The position numbers and the translations under genes are program-made. The notes under the pieces are model-generated. The model searched no databases, was not told the origin of the DNA, and worked only from the letters and a program-made list of their open reading frames with translations. A stretch of 64,000 bases of DNA from assembly GCF_010727945.1 (NCBI RefSeq), contig NZ_AP022569.1, forward strand, positions 4,526,001-4,590,000, read 5' to 3'. Source of the stretch: Mycobacterium cookii. GTDB lineage: Bacteria > Actinomycetota > Actinomycetes > Mycobacteriales > Mycobacteriaceae. This document shows positions 1 through 8,173 of the stretch, piece by piece (the first letter of the stretch is position 1; each line of letters starts with the position of its first letter).

Positions 1-194
1 ACACCGCGGGATTGGCCGCGGCGGTGCGGGCATCGCTGAAACTCGACGGCCCGTCGGTGATCAGTGTCGAATGCGCAGCCGACGAAATCCCGCCGTTTGC
101 ACCCTTTCTCGAAGCATCGTCGACCCAGAGCTACGCCAACCATCACATCCCACTCGCACAGGAGGACCGCACACATGTCGCTGCCAGCGCTTGA
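1..194 (+). CDS. C-terminal end of a thiamine-diphosphate-dependent enzyme (partial)
   Basis: The reading frame is open from the window edge (frame starting at base 3) to the stop at 192-194, so only about the last 63 residues are visible. The stretch GPSVISVE followed by IPPFAPF is typical of the extreme C-terminus of acetolactate synthase/benzoylformate decarboxylase-type TPP enzymes, where a new pyrimidine-binding-fold domain ends. It overlaps the next gene by 20 bases, so the two are translationally coupled and this enzyme is the upstream member of the SRPBCC/KAS III/aminotransferase cluster. Substrate cannot be told from the tail. The family assignment is inference from a short stretch. 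Confidence 0.6.
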   Translation, partial: TAGLAAAVRASLKLDGPSVISVECAADEIPPFAPFLEASSTQSYANHHIPLAQEDRTHVAASA

Positions 195-840
195 CGATAT
201 CGTCACCCATACCGGCACCACCGAACCGATCGACGGCGTGATCCGTATCGAGACCGCGCCGCTGGAGCAGACCGCCGGCGTCTTCTTCTCGAAGATGCGA
301 TCGGTGTACTCGCACGAGGACGTGTTCGGTCAGTACTGCACGGTCAACGACTACGTTGACTGCCCGCCCGACGAACTCTTCGAATACCTCTCGGACACCC
401 GGAGCCTCGAAGAGTGGACCTACACCCTGCGCGACTTCACCCCGACCGACGAGCCCGGACTCTGGCAGGCCTACGACCGGCTGTTGCCCGACACCACGAT
501 CTACACCCGGACGTTCTCCAATTCGCAGGCGCGCACCGTCGATTACCACTGCGCGTGGGACCAGGGCAAGCACCTGTGGATGATCTACATCATGCGTGTC
601 CTCGACGCGCAGACGGTGCTCGACAAGCCGGGTTCGGTTGTGCTGTGGACGAATTGCCGTCACCCGTTCTATGACGAAAACCCATACCCCGAAGCTGCGC
701 CGGAACAGCGCAGCGGATGGGTCGGCGACTTCTGGGATCTGTTCGGCGCCGGCCACGGCCTGGAATTGAACAACCTCAAGAGCATCGCCGAGTACCGCCA
801 CCGCAACGGACTGCCGGTCACCCCGGCGTGGATGCGATGA
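175..840 (+). CDS. SRPBCC-like (START/cyclase fold) protein
   Basis: A 221-residue protein. The ATG at 175 is chosen because AGGAGG lies 8-9 bases upstream and the start overlaps the end of the TPP-enzyme gene. The central segment (residues about 58-85: a PPDELFEYL motif, then a conserved W in LEEWT) is the classic helix-grip entry of SRPBCC proteins, which bind hydrophobic ligands and include polyketide aromatases/cyclases and lipid carriers. No catalytic residue can be assigned. It is sandwiched in a four-gene coupled cluster, and its stop overlaps the KAS III ATG (ATGA at 837-840). A role as cyclase or ligand carrier for the ketosynthase product is plausible but unproven. Confidence 0.7.
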   Translation: MSLPALDDIVTHTGTTEPIDGVIRIETAPLEQTAGVFFSKMRSVYSHEDVFGQYCTVNDYVDCPPDELFEYLSDTRSLEEWTYTLRDFTPTDEPGLWQAYDRLLPDTTIYTRTFSNSQARTVDYHCAWDQGKHLWMIYIMRVLDAQTVLDKPGSVVLWTNCRHPFYDENPYPEAAPEQRSGWVGDFWDLFGAGHGLELNNLKSIAEYRHRNGLPVTPAWMR

Positions 841-1856
841 GCGCGCCCGACATCAGCCTCGTCGACGTCGCCAGCTACCTGCCCGGCGAGCCGATCAGCG
901 CCGACTATTACGCCCAGTTCGCCGAATCCGACGAGTTACGGGACAGCGTCATGTTTCGCGCGCCGACGTCGCGCCATCATGTCGCGCCCGACGAGACCGC
1001 GATCGACATGATCGAGCGCGCGGCCCAAGGACTGATCGAGCGACATGGCCACGAGGCCATCGAAGACGTCGACATCTTGATCACCCACACCCAGGTACCC
1101 GACATGCCGTTCTACGGCGCCGGCGGTGGCATTGCTCACCGGTTGGGTATGCGCCCGTCCTGGGTGCTGGATCTGCACAACGGTGGCTGTGCGGCATTTG
1201 TGTTGGCGCTCAACGTGGCCCGCCGCTTGCTGGCGTCGGGCGAGGGCCGGACGGCGCTGATCGCGATCGCGCAGAACGCCGCCGGACAGGTCTTCGACCA
1301 GCCGGGGGTGCGCCGCAAGGCGCAGGCGTCGGTTCCCGGCGACGGTGCCGCGGTCGGTCTGGTCGCGCTGTCGAGCCAGTCGCCCATCCTGGACATCGAA
1401 TGCCGCACCTACGGTGAATACGCCGGCGACATGACGCTCGCCATCGACCCGCCGCGCAAGTGGTGGCAGGCCGGGCCGGGTGAGGCCAGCATCGGGTTCA
1501 CCGAGACCAAGATCGCCAAGGTGCTGGCTCGCGGCAACCGTCAGGTTCCCGAGGTGGCGCTGGCGGTGTGTGACCGAATCGGGCTGAGCTCCAAAGACAT
1601 TGACCTGCTGGTCACCAACCAGCCCAACCGCGTCTTCCTGCGCAACTGGCGCGAGGCGCTCGAGGTCCCCGAGTCCCGACACCTCGACACCTACGACGAA
1701 TGCGGAAACCTGTTCGGTGCCGGCATTCCGGTCAACCTGGACCGGGCGATCACCGACGGGCGGCTGCAGGCCGGTGACACCATCATGATGGCCGCGTTCG
1801 CGCATGCCGGTGATTTCGCCGGAGCCGCCGCGGTCCGCTGGGGCGGACGCAACTGA
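837..1856 (+). CDS. 3-oxoacyl-ACP synthase III (FabH)-like condensing enzyme with altered triad
   Basis: A 339-residue protein with the KAS III fold. The nucleophile Cys118 sits in HNGGCAAF. A glycine-rich C-terminal FAHAGDFAGAAAVRW segment corresponds to the FabH oxyanion/closing strand, and Asn291 in CGNLFGAG matches the catalytic Asn. The FabH catalytic histidine (HQAN motif) is replaced: the equivalent reads TNQPN, Asn261. KAS III-like enzymes with changed triads often perform acyl transfer or non-decarboxylative condensation (as in CerJ-type or HMG-CoA-synthase-like enzymes), so a housekeeping FabH role is unlikely. The start overlaps the previous stop (ATGA) and the stop overlaps the aminotransferase ATG (TGATG). 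It is most likely part of a specialised-metabolite pathway. Confidence 0.82.
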   Translation: MSAPDISLVDVASYLPGEPISADYYAQFAESDELRDSVMFRAPTSRHHVAPDETAIDMIERAAQGLIERHGHEAIEDVDILITHTQVPDMPFYGAGGGIAHRLGMRPSWVLDLHNGGCAAFVLALNVARRLLASGEGRTALIAIAQNAAGQVFDQPGVRRKAQASVPGDGAAVGLVALSSQSPILDIECRTYGEYAGDMTLAIDPPRKWWQAGPGEASIGFTETKIAKVLARGNRQVPEVALAVCDRIGLSSKDIDLLVTNQPNRVFLRNWREALEVPESRHLDTYDECGNLFGAGIPVNLDRAITDGRLQAGDTIMMAAFAHAGDFAGAAAVRWGGRN

Positions 1857-2899
1857 TGGCCGAGCCGGCGCACGGAACCCCGGTCACCACCGAGATCCTC
1901 GCCACGCTGCCGCTTGGCGTGGACCCACTGGCGTTGTCGCTCAACGAAAGTCCGTTCCCACCGCTGCCGGCGGTCCGCTCGGCGCTGATCCACTGCCTCG
2001 ACGCGGCCAACCGCTATCCGGAGTTCCTCCCTGAACAGCTGCGACGGTTGGTCGCCGACCGGGTCGGGGTCAGCGAAGAGCAAGTCATCCTTGGGACCGG
2101 CGCGTCGGGCGTGGTGATGCAGATACTCCATGCGGTGACCAGGCCGGGTCACCGGATAGTGATGATCACACCGACTTTCGACGGCTATCCGATCTTCGCG
2201 CGGATGGCGAAGCTGGCGCCGATCACGGTTCCGCTCAACTCCTACGGCCATCACGACCTGGCGGCGATGGCCGAAGCAGCCGCGAACGCGAGCGTGGTGG
2301 TGCTGTGCCGGCCGCACAATCCGACCGGGACGCTGGAGTCGCGCGCCGCGGTGGAGGCGTTCCTCAACCAGATCCCCCGCGACACGATCGTGCTGCTTGA
2401 CGAGGCATACATCGAGTTCGTCGCGCCGCGATATCGGATCGACGGGCCGGACCTGATCCGGCGCTTCCCGAATGTCGTTGTGCTGCGGACGTTCTCGAAA
2501 GCTTATGGATTGGCAGGGCTGCGGATCGGCTACGGCTTCGCCGCACCCGAATTGGCGGAGCGGCTGTGGACCATGCAGTTGCCGTACGGCATGAGTAACG
2601 TTTGTGCCACAGCAGTGGCCGCGTCCTACGACGCCGAAGTCCAACTGGCGCATCGCATTCGTCGCATCACCGCCGAGCGCAACCACCTGCGGCTGCGCCT
2701 GATGGGGATGGGTGTGTACAGCACGGACTCGCACGCCAACTTCGTCTACCTTCCGGCCGCGCGCCGGCCGTGGAGCGAGGTGTTCGCCGACGGCGGGCCG
2801 CGGGTGCGCTGCTATCCCGATGGCGGCGCGAGGATCACCGTCGGCGACCTGTCGTCGACGCTCGCGGTGCTGTCCGCTGTGGACAAGTCACTCCGCTAG
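1856..2899 (+). CDS. HisC-like fold-type I PLP aminotransferase
   Basis: A 347-residue class I/II aminotransferase. The visible motifs are PHNPTG (155-158 NPTG), the DEAY aspartate (D182) that pairs with the PLP pyridine nitrogen, and SKAYGLAGLR with the Schiff-base lysine K215. It most resembles the histidinol-phosphate aminotransferase family, but its position at the end of a TPP enzyme/SRPBCC/KAS III cluster, outside any his operon, argues for a pathway-specific transamination. ATG 1856 overlaps the upstream TGA by one base, so expression is coupled. The gene ends the cluster: the next gene lies on the opposite strand. Confidence 0.88.
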   Translation: MAEPAHGTPVTTEILATLPLGVDPLALSLNESPFPPLPAVRSALIHCLDAANRYPEFLPEQLRRLVADRVGVSEEQVILGTGASGVVMQILHAVTRPGHRIVMITPTFDGYPIFARMAKLAPITVPLNSYGHHDLAAMAEAAANASVVVLCRPHNPTGTLESRAAVEAFLNQIPRDTIVLLDEAYIEFVAPRYRIDGPDLIRRFPNVVVLRTFSKAYGLAGLRIGYGFAAPELAERLWTMQLPYGMSNVCATAVAASYDAEVQLAHRIRRITAERNHLRLRLMGMGVYSTDSHANFVYLPAARRPWSEVFADGGPRVRCYPDGGARITVGDLSSTLAVLSAVDKSLR

Positions 2900-2930
2900 G
2901 GCCTCAGCCGTCGGCCCGTCGCCGCGCGAA

Positions 2931-3569
2931 TTAGTCTGACGACGGCCTGGTTGCGCTTTGGTGCATCCGGTTGCGGACGATGTGTTCGACGAGGATCGGG
3001 ACGAAGCTTTGGACCGGGGCCGATTCGAACTGTTCTGCGACCTCTTCGCACCAGCGCACGATCTCGGCGGTGCGCTGGTCGTCATTGCGCCCCTCGCGAC
3101 GGGCCAGCCTGTCCGCGACGTCGGCGACGGATCGCGCGGCGGCGGTCGCCTTGCGGTCCGTGGCACTGTCGTCGGCGCGTCCCGGTAACGCTGCCAGCGC
3201 GTCTCGGGCAGCCTGGTCATCGGTCTCGGGCGCGATGACGCGCAGCGTGAGGTGGTGGCCGTCGTGGCCAATCACGATGACGCTGGCCGGCTCATCGCTG
3301 GTGAACCCCATCAACTGGACGGGGTGGCCTGCGATGTCGATCTGTGCCGGTGTATCGGTCCAGCCGTCTTGGCGGTAGCCCACGCCGACGATCTGCCCGA
3401 GCCGCGCCGACAGCGACGACAAGAGGGCGGGCAGCTCGACGGACATCAGCGTCGAGCGCGGCCACCAGGCTCCGTCAATGTGCTCGGATGCGAGTCGATT
3501 GGGCGTGACCCGCACGCGGGTGCCGGTTGGGTCGACTTCGAGCTGGCCTACGCACAGGTCGTTCTGCAT
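2931..3569 (-). CDS. DUF5994 family protein
   Basis: A 212-residue cytoplasmic protein. The N-terminal 110 residues carry the family signature VTPNRLASEHIDGAWWPRS, followed by ELPALLSSLSARLG and VIGHDGHHLTLRVIAPET. The C-terminal 60 residues are helical (EIVRWCEEVAEQF then VEHIVRNRM), like three-helix stress-associated modules. The start at 3569 is preferred over an in-frame upstream methionine because GAAGGAGA lies just before it. Biochemical function is unknown. A DosR-box-like sequence lies about 90 bases upstream in the same orientation, so hypoxia/dormancy induction is possible. Confidence 0.75.
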   Translation of the reverse strand: MQNDLCVGQLEVDPTGTRVRVTPNRLASEHIDGAWWPRSTLMSVELPALLSSLSARLGQIVGVGYRQDGWTDTPAQIDIAGHPVQLMGFTSDEPASVIVIGHDGHHLTLRVIAPETDDQAARDALAALPGRADDSATDRKATAAARSVADVADRLARREGRNDDQRTAEIVRWCEEVAEQFESAPVQSFVPILVEHIVRNRMHQSATRPSSD

Positions 3570-3999
3570 GACGCGATTTCTCCTTCGCTGTTGGATCATT
3601 GCGATGGCGCCTCATCGCGCACTTGGCCAGGATGCCCGCGGCAAGCCCCGGGGCGCTAAGGCCATTGGTCCCAAGTACCGGAGACCAAGGGTGATATCGA
3701 GGGCGCTTGGGTAGCTGCGCGCGGTTAACGCCGGGCGAACAGCATTCAAAATATTTGTGCCAGTGCTATTTTCGTGCCGTCGTGTAGTCGCCGGCACGAC
3801 CTGGGCCGGGACTGCGGTGGCCGCGCCGGCAGCGCGCGACGACGTCGTCGCAGTGGATCGCTGAACAGCGAAACATGTGCGGCCTGGCCGCCAGAGGCCG
3901 GCGATGCCGCCGCGGTCGAGGTGATCTGCGATCGCGACCTATGAACAGTGCAAACACGCTTATCAATGGCTAGACCGCCGCAGTGCGGTAGAAAAGGGC
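3570..3999. other. Intergenic region between divergent DUF5994 and MarR genes
   Basis: This 430-base region has no credible coding sequence. It must hold the two divergent promoters. Apart from the DosR-box-like site at 3657-3673 I see no convincing operator, repeat or RNA gene. Confidence 0.6.
3657..3673 (-). promoter_or_regulatory. DosR-box-like site
   Basis: On the minus strand this reads TGGGACCAATGGCCTTA. The mycobacterial dormancy regulator DosR recognises a degenerate GGGACTTNNGNCCCTR-type sequence. The GGGAC half and the G-CC half are present but several inner positions differ. It points toward the DUF5994 gene whose start is 88 bases away. This is a motif match by eye only. Confidence 0.35.
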
Positions 4000-4506
4000 G
4001 TGGCTGCATCCGAACGTGACAAGCGCGACCCGATCGCGATCGCGCGTGCCAACTGGGAGCGCGCCGGCTGGGGTGACGTGGCCGAGGGAATGGTCGCGGT
4101 GACATCGGTGATGCGTGCCCACCAGATTCTGCTTGCCCGCGTCGAAAATGCCTTGCGGCCTTACGATCTGAGCTTCTCTCGGTTCGAGCTGCTGCGACTG
4201 CTGGCGTTCAGCCGCAGCGGAGCGTTGCCCATCACCAAGGCCTCCGACCGGCTGCAGGTGCACGTCACCAGCGTCACCCATGCCATTCGCCGACTGGAGG
4301 CCAACGGTTTGGTGCAGCGGGTGCCTCATCCGACCGACGGCCGAACCACGCTGGTGCAGATCACCGACCTGGGCCGCTCGACCGTCGAGGACGCCACCGT
4401 CACGCTCAACGAGCAGGTGTTCGCCGACATCGGGTTGTCGCAGCGCGAGTCGCAGGCGTTGGCGTCGTCGATCGAGACGTTGCGGCGGGGCGCCGGCGAC
4501 TTCTAG
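4000..4506 (+). CDS. MarR family transcriptional regulator
   Basis: A 168-residue winged-helix regulator. The recognition region is ITKASDRLQVHVTSVTHAIRRLEANGLV and the wing is HPTDGRTTLVQIT, with the D-x-R signature of MarR proteins. The GTG at 4000 follows a purine-rich GAAAAGG. The stop TAG (4504-4506) interlocks with the stop of the convergent histidine kinase gene through a shared CTAG. The closest match I recall is the mycobacterial MarR family of Rv0042c, but that identity is not verified. Target genes are unknown. Confidence 0.88.
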   Translation: MAASERDKRDPIAIARANWERAGWGDVAEGMVAVTSVMRAHQILLARVENALRPYDLSFSRFELLRLLAFSRSGALPITKASDRLQVHVTSVTHAIRRLEANGLVQRVPHPTDGRTTLVQITDLGRSTVEDATVTLNEQVFADIGLSQRESQALASSIETLRRGAGDF

Positions 4507-5720
4507 TCGATGACCGACGGCACCGGAATCGTCGCGGTGACCGCCGTTCCCGAGCCCGGTCGCGATCGGATGTTCAGCCTGCCGCCGACCAGCTCAGCAC
4601 GCTCGGCCATCGACAACACGCCGTAGCCGCCCATCTCGTCGCTGCCCAGCGGATTCTCGAAAGTATCGAAACCGATTCCGTTGTCCAGGATTTCGAGCCG
4701 GGCGATGTCGTCGTCGAGGGCGAACCGCAGCCGCGCCACCGAGGCGTTGGCATGCTTGACGATGTTCTGCAGCCCTTCCTGCGCGATCCGGTACAGCGCG
4801 ATCTCGATGTGCTCGGGCAGCCGGACGTCTTCCAGCTCGAGTTCGGTGTCCAGCTGCGGAATCGACCGGGCGAGGCTGGCCAGACCGCCGGCCAGGCCCA
4901 AGTCGTCGAGGACCGGTGGCCGCAGCCCGCTGATCGCAGCGCGGGCTTCGCCCAGAGTCAGGCCGACCAGCTCACGGGCCTCGCCGAGTTGGCGGGACGC
5001 TTCGGCGGGATCGCCGCCGACGGCCCGCGCTGCGGCGTCGAGCCGATACGACAAGGTGATCAGCCGCTGCGAGATGCCGTCGTGGATGTCGCCGGCGACC
5101 CGGCGGCGTTCGATCTCCTGCGCCTCGATCACCTGCTCGACGAACAGTTCGTGCGCCCGCTCCCTGGCTACCAGCTGACGGTGCAGTCGGGCCTGATGCA
5201 TCGCCCCGGCGATCAGGCGACCGATCACGCGCAGCAATTCGACGTCGCCGTCGGTGAATTCGCGACGCGCCACCGTGTGCACGTTGAGCACGCCGACCAG
5301 CCCGCCGGGCGCGGTTTCCATGGGCACCGAGACCATCGAGGTGAAATCACGTCCGCGCAGCGACTCGAACGGCAGATACCGCGGGTCGGCCTCCTTGTCG
5401 TCGGTGATGACGACCGGCTCGCGATGCCGGGCCACCCAGCCAGAGATGCCCGATCCCAACGGAAGTCGGATCTGTCCCACCGAGGCGTCGAACGGCGGCG
5501 TCGCACCGGCAAGGGTCAGCGAGCGGTCGCTGTCGTCGAGCACGTGCACGAAGCACACGTCGGTTCCGGTGGCCGCCGTGATCATTCGCGCCGCAGCCGC
5601 GGCGAGCGGTTCCACCCCGGGCCCACTGGACGCGGCCTGGATGAGTTCGCGCAGCAGCGCCAGCTCCTTGTCAGTGTCGACGAGGTCGCGGACCGCGTTG
5701 GAAGGTTGCGGCGTGGTCAT
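4503..5720 (-). CDS. NarL-type sensor histidine kinase with GAF domain
   Basis: A 405-residue soluble kinase with no membrane span. A GAF domain occupies roughly residues 35-180. The HisKA_3 dimerisation domain has the phospho-acceptor H213 in GDIHDGISQRL. The HATPase_c domain shows an N-box (GLQNIVKHAN) and G-box (DNGIGFD). It is the second gene of a two-gene operon: its ATG overlaps the response-regulator stop (ATGA at 5717-5720). A soluble GAF kinase of the DevS/NreB class senses a cytosolic signal (redox, gas or small ligand). No haem- or cluster-ligating residue can be named from the sequence alone. Confidence 0.9.
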   Translation of the reverse strand: MTTPQPSNAVRDLVDTDKELALLRELIQAASSGPGVEPLAAAAARMITAATGTDVCFVHVLDDSDRSLTLAGATPPFDASVGQIRLPLGSGISGWVARHREPVVITDDKEADPRYLPFESLRGRDFTSMVSVPMETAPGGLVGVLNVHTVARREFTDGDVELLRVIGRLIAGAMHQARLHRQLVARERAHELFVEQVIEAQEIERRRVAGDIHDGISQRLITLSYRLDAAARAVGGDPAEASRQLGEARELVGLTLGEARAAISGLRPPVLDDLGLAGGLASLARSIPQLDTELELEDVRLPEHIEIALYRIAQEGLQNIVKHANASVARLRFALDDDIARLEILDNGIGFDTFENPLGSDEMGGYGVLSMAERAELVGGRLNIRSRPGSGTAVTATIPVPSVID

Positions 5721-6373
5721 TGATAGATGCCTTCACGCAGGGCGGTGGCGACCGCGCCGGTGCGGTCGTTCACCCCGAGCTTGCGGTAGATCGACCGCAG
5801 GTGGCTCTTGACCGTCTCCTCGCCGATCACCAACTTGTTGGCGATCCCGCGGTTGGACAACCCGGTGACCATGCAGGACAGGATCTCGCTCTCACGCTGG
5901 GTCAGTCCCTGGCGGGCACCGGGCCAGAATTCGTCACGCTGCATGCGTGCCGCGGTGTCGGCCGCGCGCGCCGCCATGCCCGGGTCGATCACGGTGTCGC
6001 CCTGATGCGCCAGCTCGAGCTGACGCACCAGCTCGTCGCTGTTGATGCTTTTCAGCAGGTAACCGCTGGCACCCACCCGGAGGGCCTGGAACAAGTACTG
6101 CTCGTCGTCGTAGACCGACAGCATCACGACCTTGCGGTCGGGGTGGCGCTCGCGCAGCATTTTGCACACGTCCAGGCCGCTGGAGCCCTGCATGCGGACA
6201 TCGCACAGCACGACGTCGGGTTGCAGGTCGTCGACGACGTCGACCGCGCGGTCAGCCCCGACGGCCTGGCCGACCACCTGCACGCGGTCGTTGAACGCGG
6301 CCAGCATTGCCTTGAGTCCCTCGATGACCATTTCGTGGTCGTCGACGAGGACGAGTCGTACCGGCGCCGCCAT
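5717..6373 (-). CDS. NarL/FixJ family response regulator
   Basis: A 218-residue protein. The receiver has acidic D11/D12, phospho-acceptor D58 (LCDVRMQG) and a lysine in LLKSI. The C-terminal LuxR helix-turn-helix is LTQRESEILSCMVTG through GEETVKSHLRSIYRKLGV. The start at 6373 gives a canonical receiver N-terminus; upstream in-frame codons are not conserved-looking and overlap the divergent HAD gene. It is cotranscribed with the GAF kinase. About 90 bases separate it from the divergent HAD start, and these hold the promoter. Confidence 0.9.
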   Translation of the reverse strand: MAAPVRLVLVDDHEMVIEGLKAMLAAFNDRVQVVGQAVGADRAVDVVDDLQPDVVLCDVRMQGSSGLDVCKMLRERHPDRKVVMLSVYDDEQYLFQALRVGASGYLLKSINSDELVRQLELAHQGDTVIDPGMAARAADTAARMQRDEFWPGARQGLTQRESEILSCMVTGLSNRGIANKLVIGEETVKSHLRSIYRKLGVNDRTGAVATALREGIYQ

Positions 6374-6463
6374 GGCACACAGTATGCAGCCGGGTGCGGT
6401 TCGCCACGCCAATCCCCCCAATGGGGGAGGCTGGATCGCGGCTGTAGGGGGCACTCTGCTCTC

Positions 6464-6994
6464 GTGCGAGCCAAGGGGAAGACTCGTCCGGGCCGGACGT
6501 TCTGGTGGGACCGCGAACCCGCGACGAACGCTGGTGCCCTGCGTGCGGTCATCTTCGACGCCGATTCCGCGCTGGTCGACGACGGGCGGGACATCGCCAG
6601 GGCCGGCCTGGTCGATTCGGTGATGAGCTTGTTCTGCTCGGGAATCTGGGTGTGCGTGGTGAGCACGCGGCACCGCGGACCGGTCGAAACGATGGTGCGC
6701 CACGTGGTCGGCGACGGGCTGGTCGAGACGATCGTGACGGTGGACGACCTCGTCGACATCCCGACAGGGCACGCCCGGGATGCCGAACTCTATCGGTTGG
6801 CCTTGTGGGAGTTGGGAATTACGCCACACGATGCGTTGGCCGTCACCGGCTCGCGACGTGGAATGCGGGCTGCGATGGCCGCCGAACTACCTGTCTTGCA
6901 GGTCCGGACCGGCTACGGCGATCCCAACCCGTTGCTGGCTTCCGGTTTCCGGCGCGCGCACCGCCGCTGGCGGCTTGACCGGCTAGCCGCGTAG
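6464..6994 (+). CDS. HAD superfamily hydrolase-like protein
   Basis: A 176-residue protein from GTG 6464. Motif I is present as VIFDADSAL (DxD retained), motif II as VVSTRHRG, and a late ALAVTGSRRGMRAAMAAELPVL segment resembles the phosphoglycolate phosphatase-like end, where the protein surveys an acidic loop. The usual acidic pair of motif IV is not clear, so activity is uncertain. It is divergent from the two-component operon. Its TAG stop (6992-6994) lies inside the first unit of the downstream tandem repeat, so the repeat has set the C-terminus. Confidence 0.7.
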   Translation: MRAKGKTRPGRTFWWDREPATNAGALRAVIFDADSALVDDGRDIARAGLVDSVMSLFCSGIWVCVVSTRHRGPVETMVRHVVGDGLVETIVTVDDLVDIPTGHARDAELYRLALWELGITPHDALAVTGSRRGMRAAMAAELPVLQVRTGYGDPNPLLASGFRRAHRRWRLDRLAA

Positions 6995-7292
6995 CTCGGC
7001 GACGATGCAGAGCGCGTAGCGCGATGAGGTGGGGGTACCTCCCGCTCGCGGGGGAGAGCCGGGCAGTTTAACGTAGCTCGGCGACGATGCAGAGCGCGTA
7101 GCGCGATGAGGTGGGGGTACCTCCCGCTCGCGGGGGAGAGCCGGGCAGTTTGACGTAGCTCGGCGACGATGCAGAGCGCGTAGCGCGATGAGGAGGAGCC
7201 GGGCAGTTTGACGTAGCTCGGCGACGATGCAGAGCGCGTAGCGCGATGAGGTGGGGGTACCTCCCGCTCGCGGGGGAGAGCCGGACAGTTTA
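6990..7292. repeat. Four tandem MIRU-like units
   Basis: Four head-to-tail copies begin at 6990, 7072, 7154 and 7212. Copies 1, 2 and 4 are 81-82 bases; copy 3 (58 bases) lacks the GTGGGGGTACC to CGGGGGAGAG block. Each copy contains GGCGACGATGCAGAGCG and GCGATGAGG, the core of mycobacterial interspersed repetitive units as I remember it, plus an internal hairpin-forming CTCCCGC/GCGGGGGAG. The array sits between the convergent HAD and mmsB genes and supplies both stop codons (TAG 6992-6994 on plus, TAA 7290-7292 on minus). Copies are almost identical, indicating recent expansion; copy number is probably variable between strains. Confidence 0.88.
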
Positions 7293-8159
7293 GCGGAGCG
7301 TTTCGATGATCGCGCTGAAATCCTTGTCACCGTTGGTCGTTGCGAACTTCGCGTAGATGTCGGCGGCGTGGCTGCCCAGCGGTGCGGTCGCACCGGTCGA
7401 GTTGACCGCGTCCATCGCCAGACCGAGATCCTTGTTCATCAGCGCGGTGGCGAAGCCCGGTTTGAAGTCGTTGTTCGCCGGCGACGTCGGCACCGGACCG
7501 GGCACCGGGCAGTTGGTGTGCACCGCCCAGCAGTTCCCGGTCGCGCCGGTGATGACGTCGAACAGGGACTGCGCTGACAGGCCGAGCTTTTCGGCGAGCA
7601 CGAACGCCTCGCCGATGGCGATCTGCTGGACAGCCAGCACCATGTTGTTGCAGACTTTGGCGGCCTGGCCCGCGCCGGCCGCGCCGCAGTGAATGATCTT
7701 GCCCGCCATGGGCTCCAAGATCGGTTCCGCGCGACGCACCGCGTCTGATTCGCCGCCGACCATGAAAGCCAGGGTGCCGGCCGCCGCTCCCTTGACCCCG
7801 CCGGACACCGGTGCATCGAGCTGAGCCACACCGTGCTTAGCCGCCGCCGCGTTTACCTCGCGGGCGTCGTCGACGGAAATGGTTGAGCTGTCGATGAATA
7901 ACGTGCCGTCGCCGACGACGGGCAACAGCTCGGCGTAGCAACGCTTGACCGCATCGCCGTGCGGCAGCATCGTGATGACGACCTCCGCCCCGGCCACCGC
8001 CTCGGGACCGCTGTCGAACACCGCGACACCGTTGCCGACGGCCGCCTCGACGGCCGCGGGTACCGGATCGAAGCCGTGCACGGTGTGACCGGCGGCGACC
8101 AGATTCGCCGACATCGGGCCGCCCATGTGACCCAGCCCCAAAAACGCCACGGTAGTCAT
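7290..8159 (-). CDS. mmsB: 3-hydroxyisobutyrate dehydrogenase
   Basis: A 289-residue NAD-dependent enzyme of valine catabolism that oxidises 3-hydroxyisobutyrate to methylmalonate semialdehyde. It has an N-terminal Rossmann GLGHMGGPM, the substrate-site DAPVSGG, and the catalytic lysine in GAAGAGQAAKVCNN, all typical of beta-hydroxyacid dehydrogenases. The start at 8159 is preceded by GTAGGAAGG. It is the third gene of mmsA-fadE9-mmsB, the same order as Rv0753c-Rv0752c-Rv0751c. Its terminal TAA lies within repeat copy 4, so the last residue is defined by the repeat junction. Confidence 0.93.
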   Translation of the reverse strand: MTTVAFLGLGHMGGPMSANLVAAGHTVHGFDPVPAAVEAAVGNGVAVFDSGPEAVAGAEVVITMLPHGDAVKRCYAELLPVVGDGTLFIDSSTISVDDAREVNAAAAKHGVAQLDAPVSGGVKGAAAGTLAFMVGGESDAVRRAEPILEPMAGKIIHCGAAGAGQAAKVCNNMVLAVQQIAIGEAFVLAEKLGLSAQSLFDVITGATGNCWAVHTNCPVPGPVPTSPANNDFKPGFATALMNKDLGLAMDAVNSTGATAPLGSHAADIYAKFATTNGDKDFSAIIETLR

Positions 8160-8173
8160 CTGTTTCGGCCTTC

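Noticed and set aside
64..174. In-frame upstream extension of the SRPBCC gene (start at 64)
   Set aside because: The ATG at 175 has a strong AGGAGG and overlaps the upstream stop; the extension is low-complexity and lies over the TPP-enzyme coding region.
6990..7292. CRISPR array
   Set aside because: The units are directly adjacent with no unique spacers, and no cas genes are present.
6983..7393. Minus-strand open frame running through the tandem repeats
   Set aside because: It is repetitive translation of the MIRU-like units over real gene ends, with no protein-like pattern.
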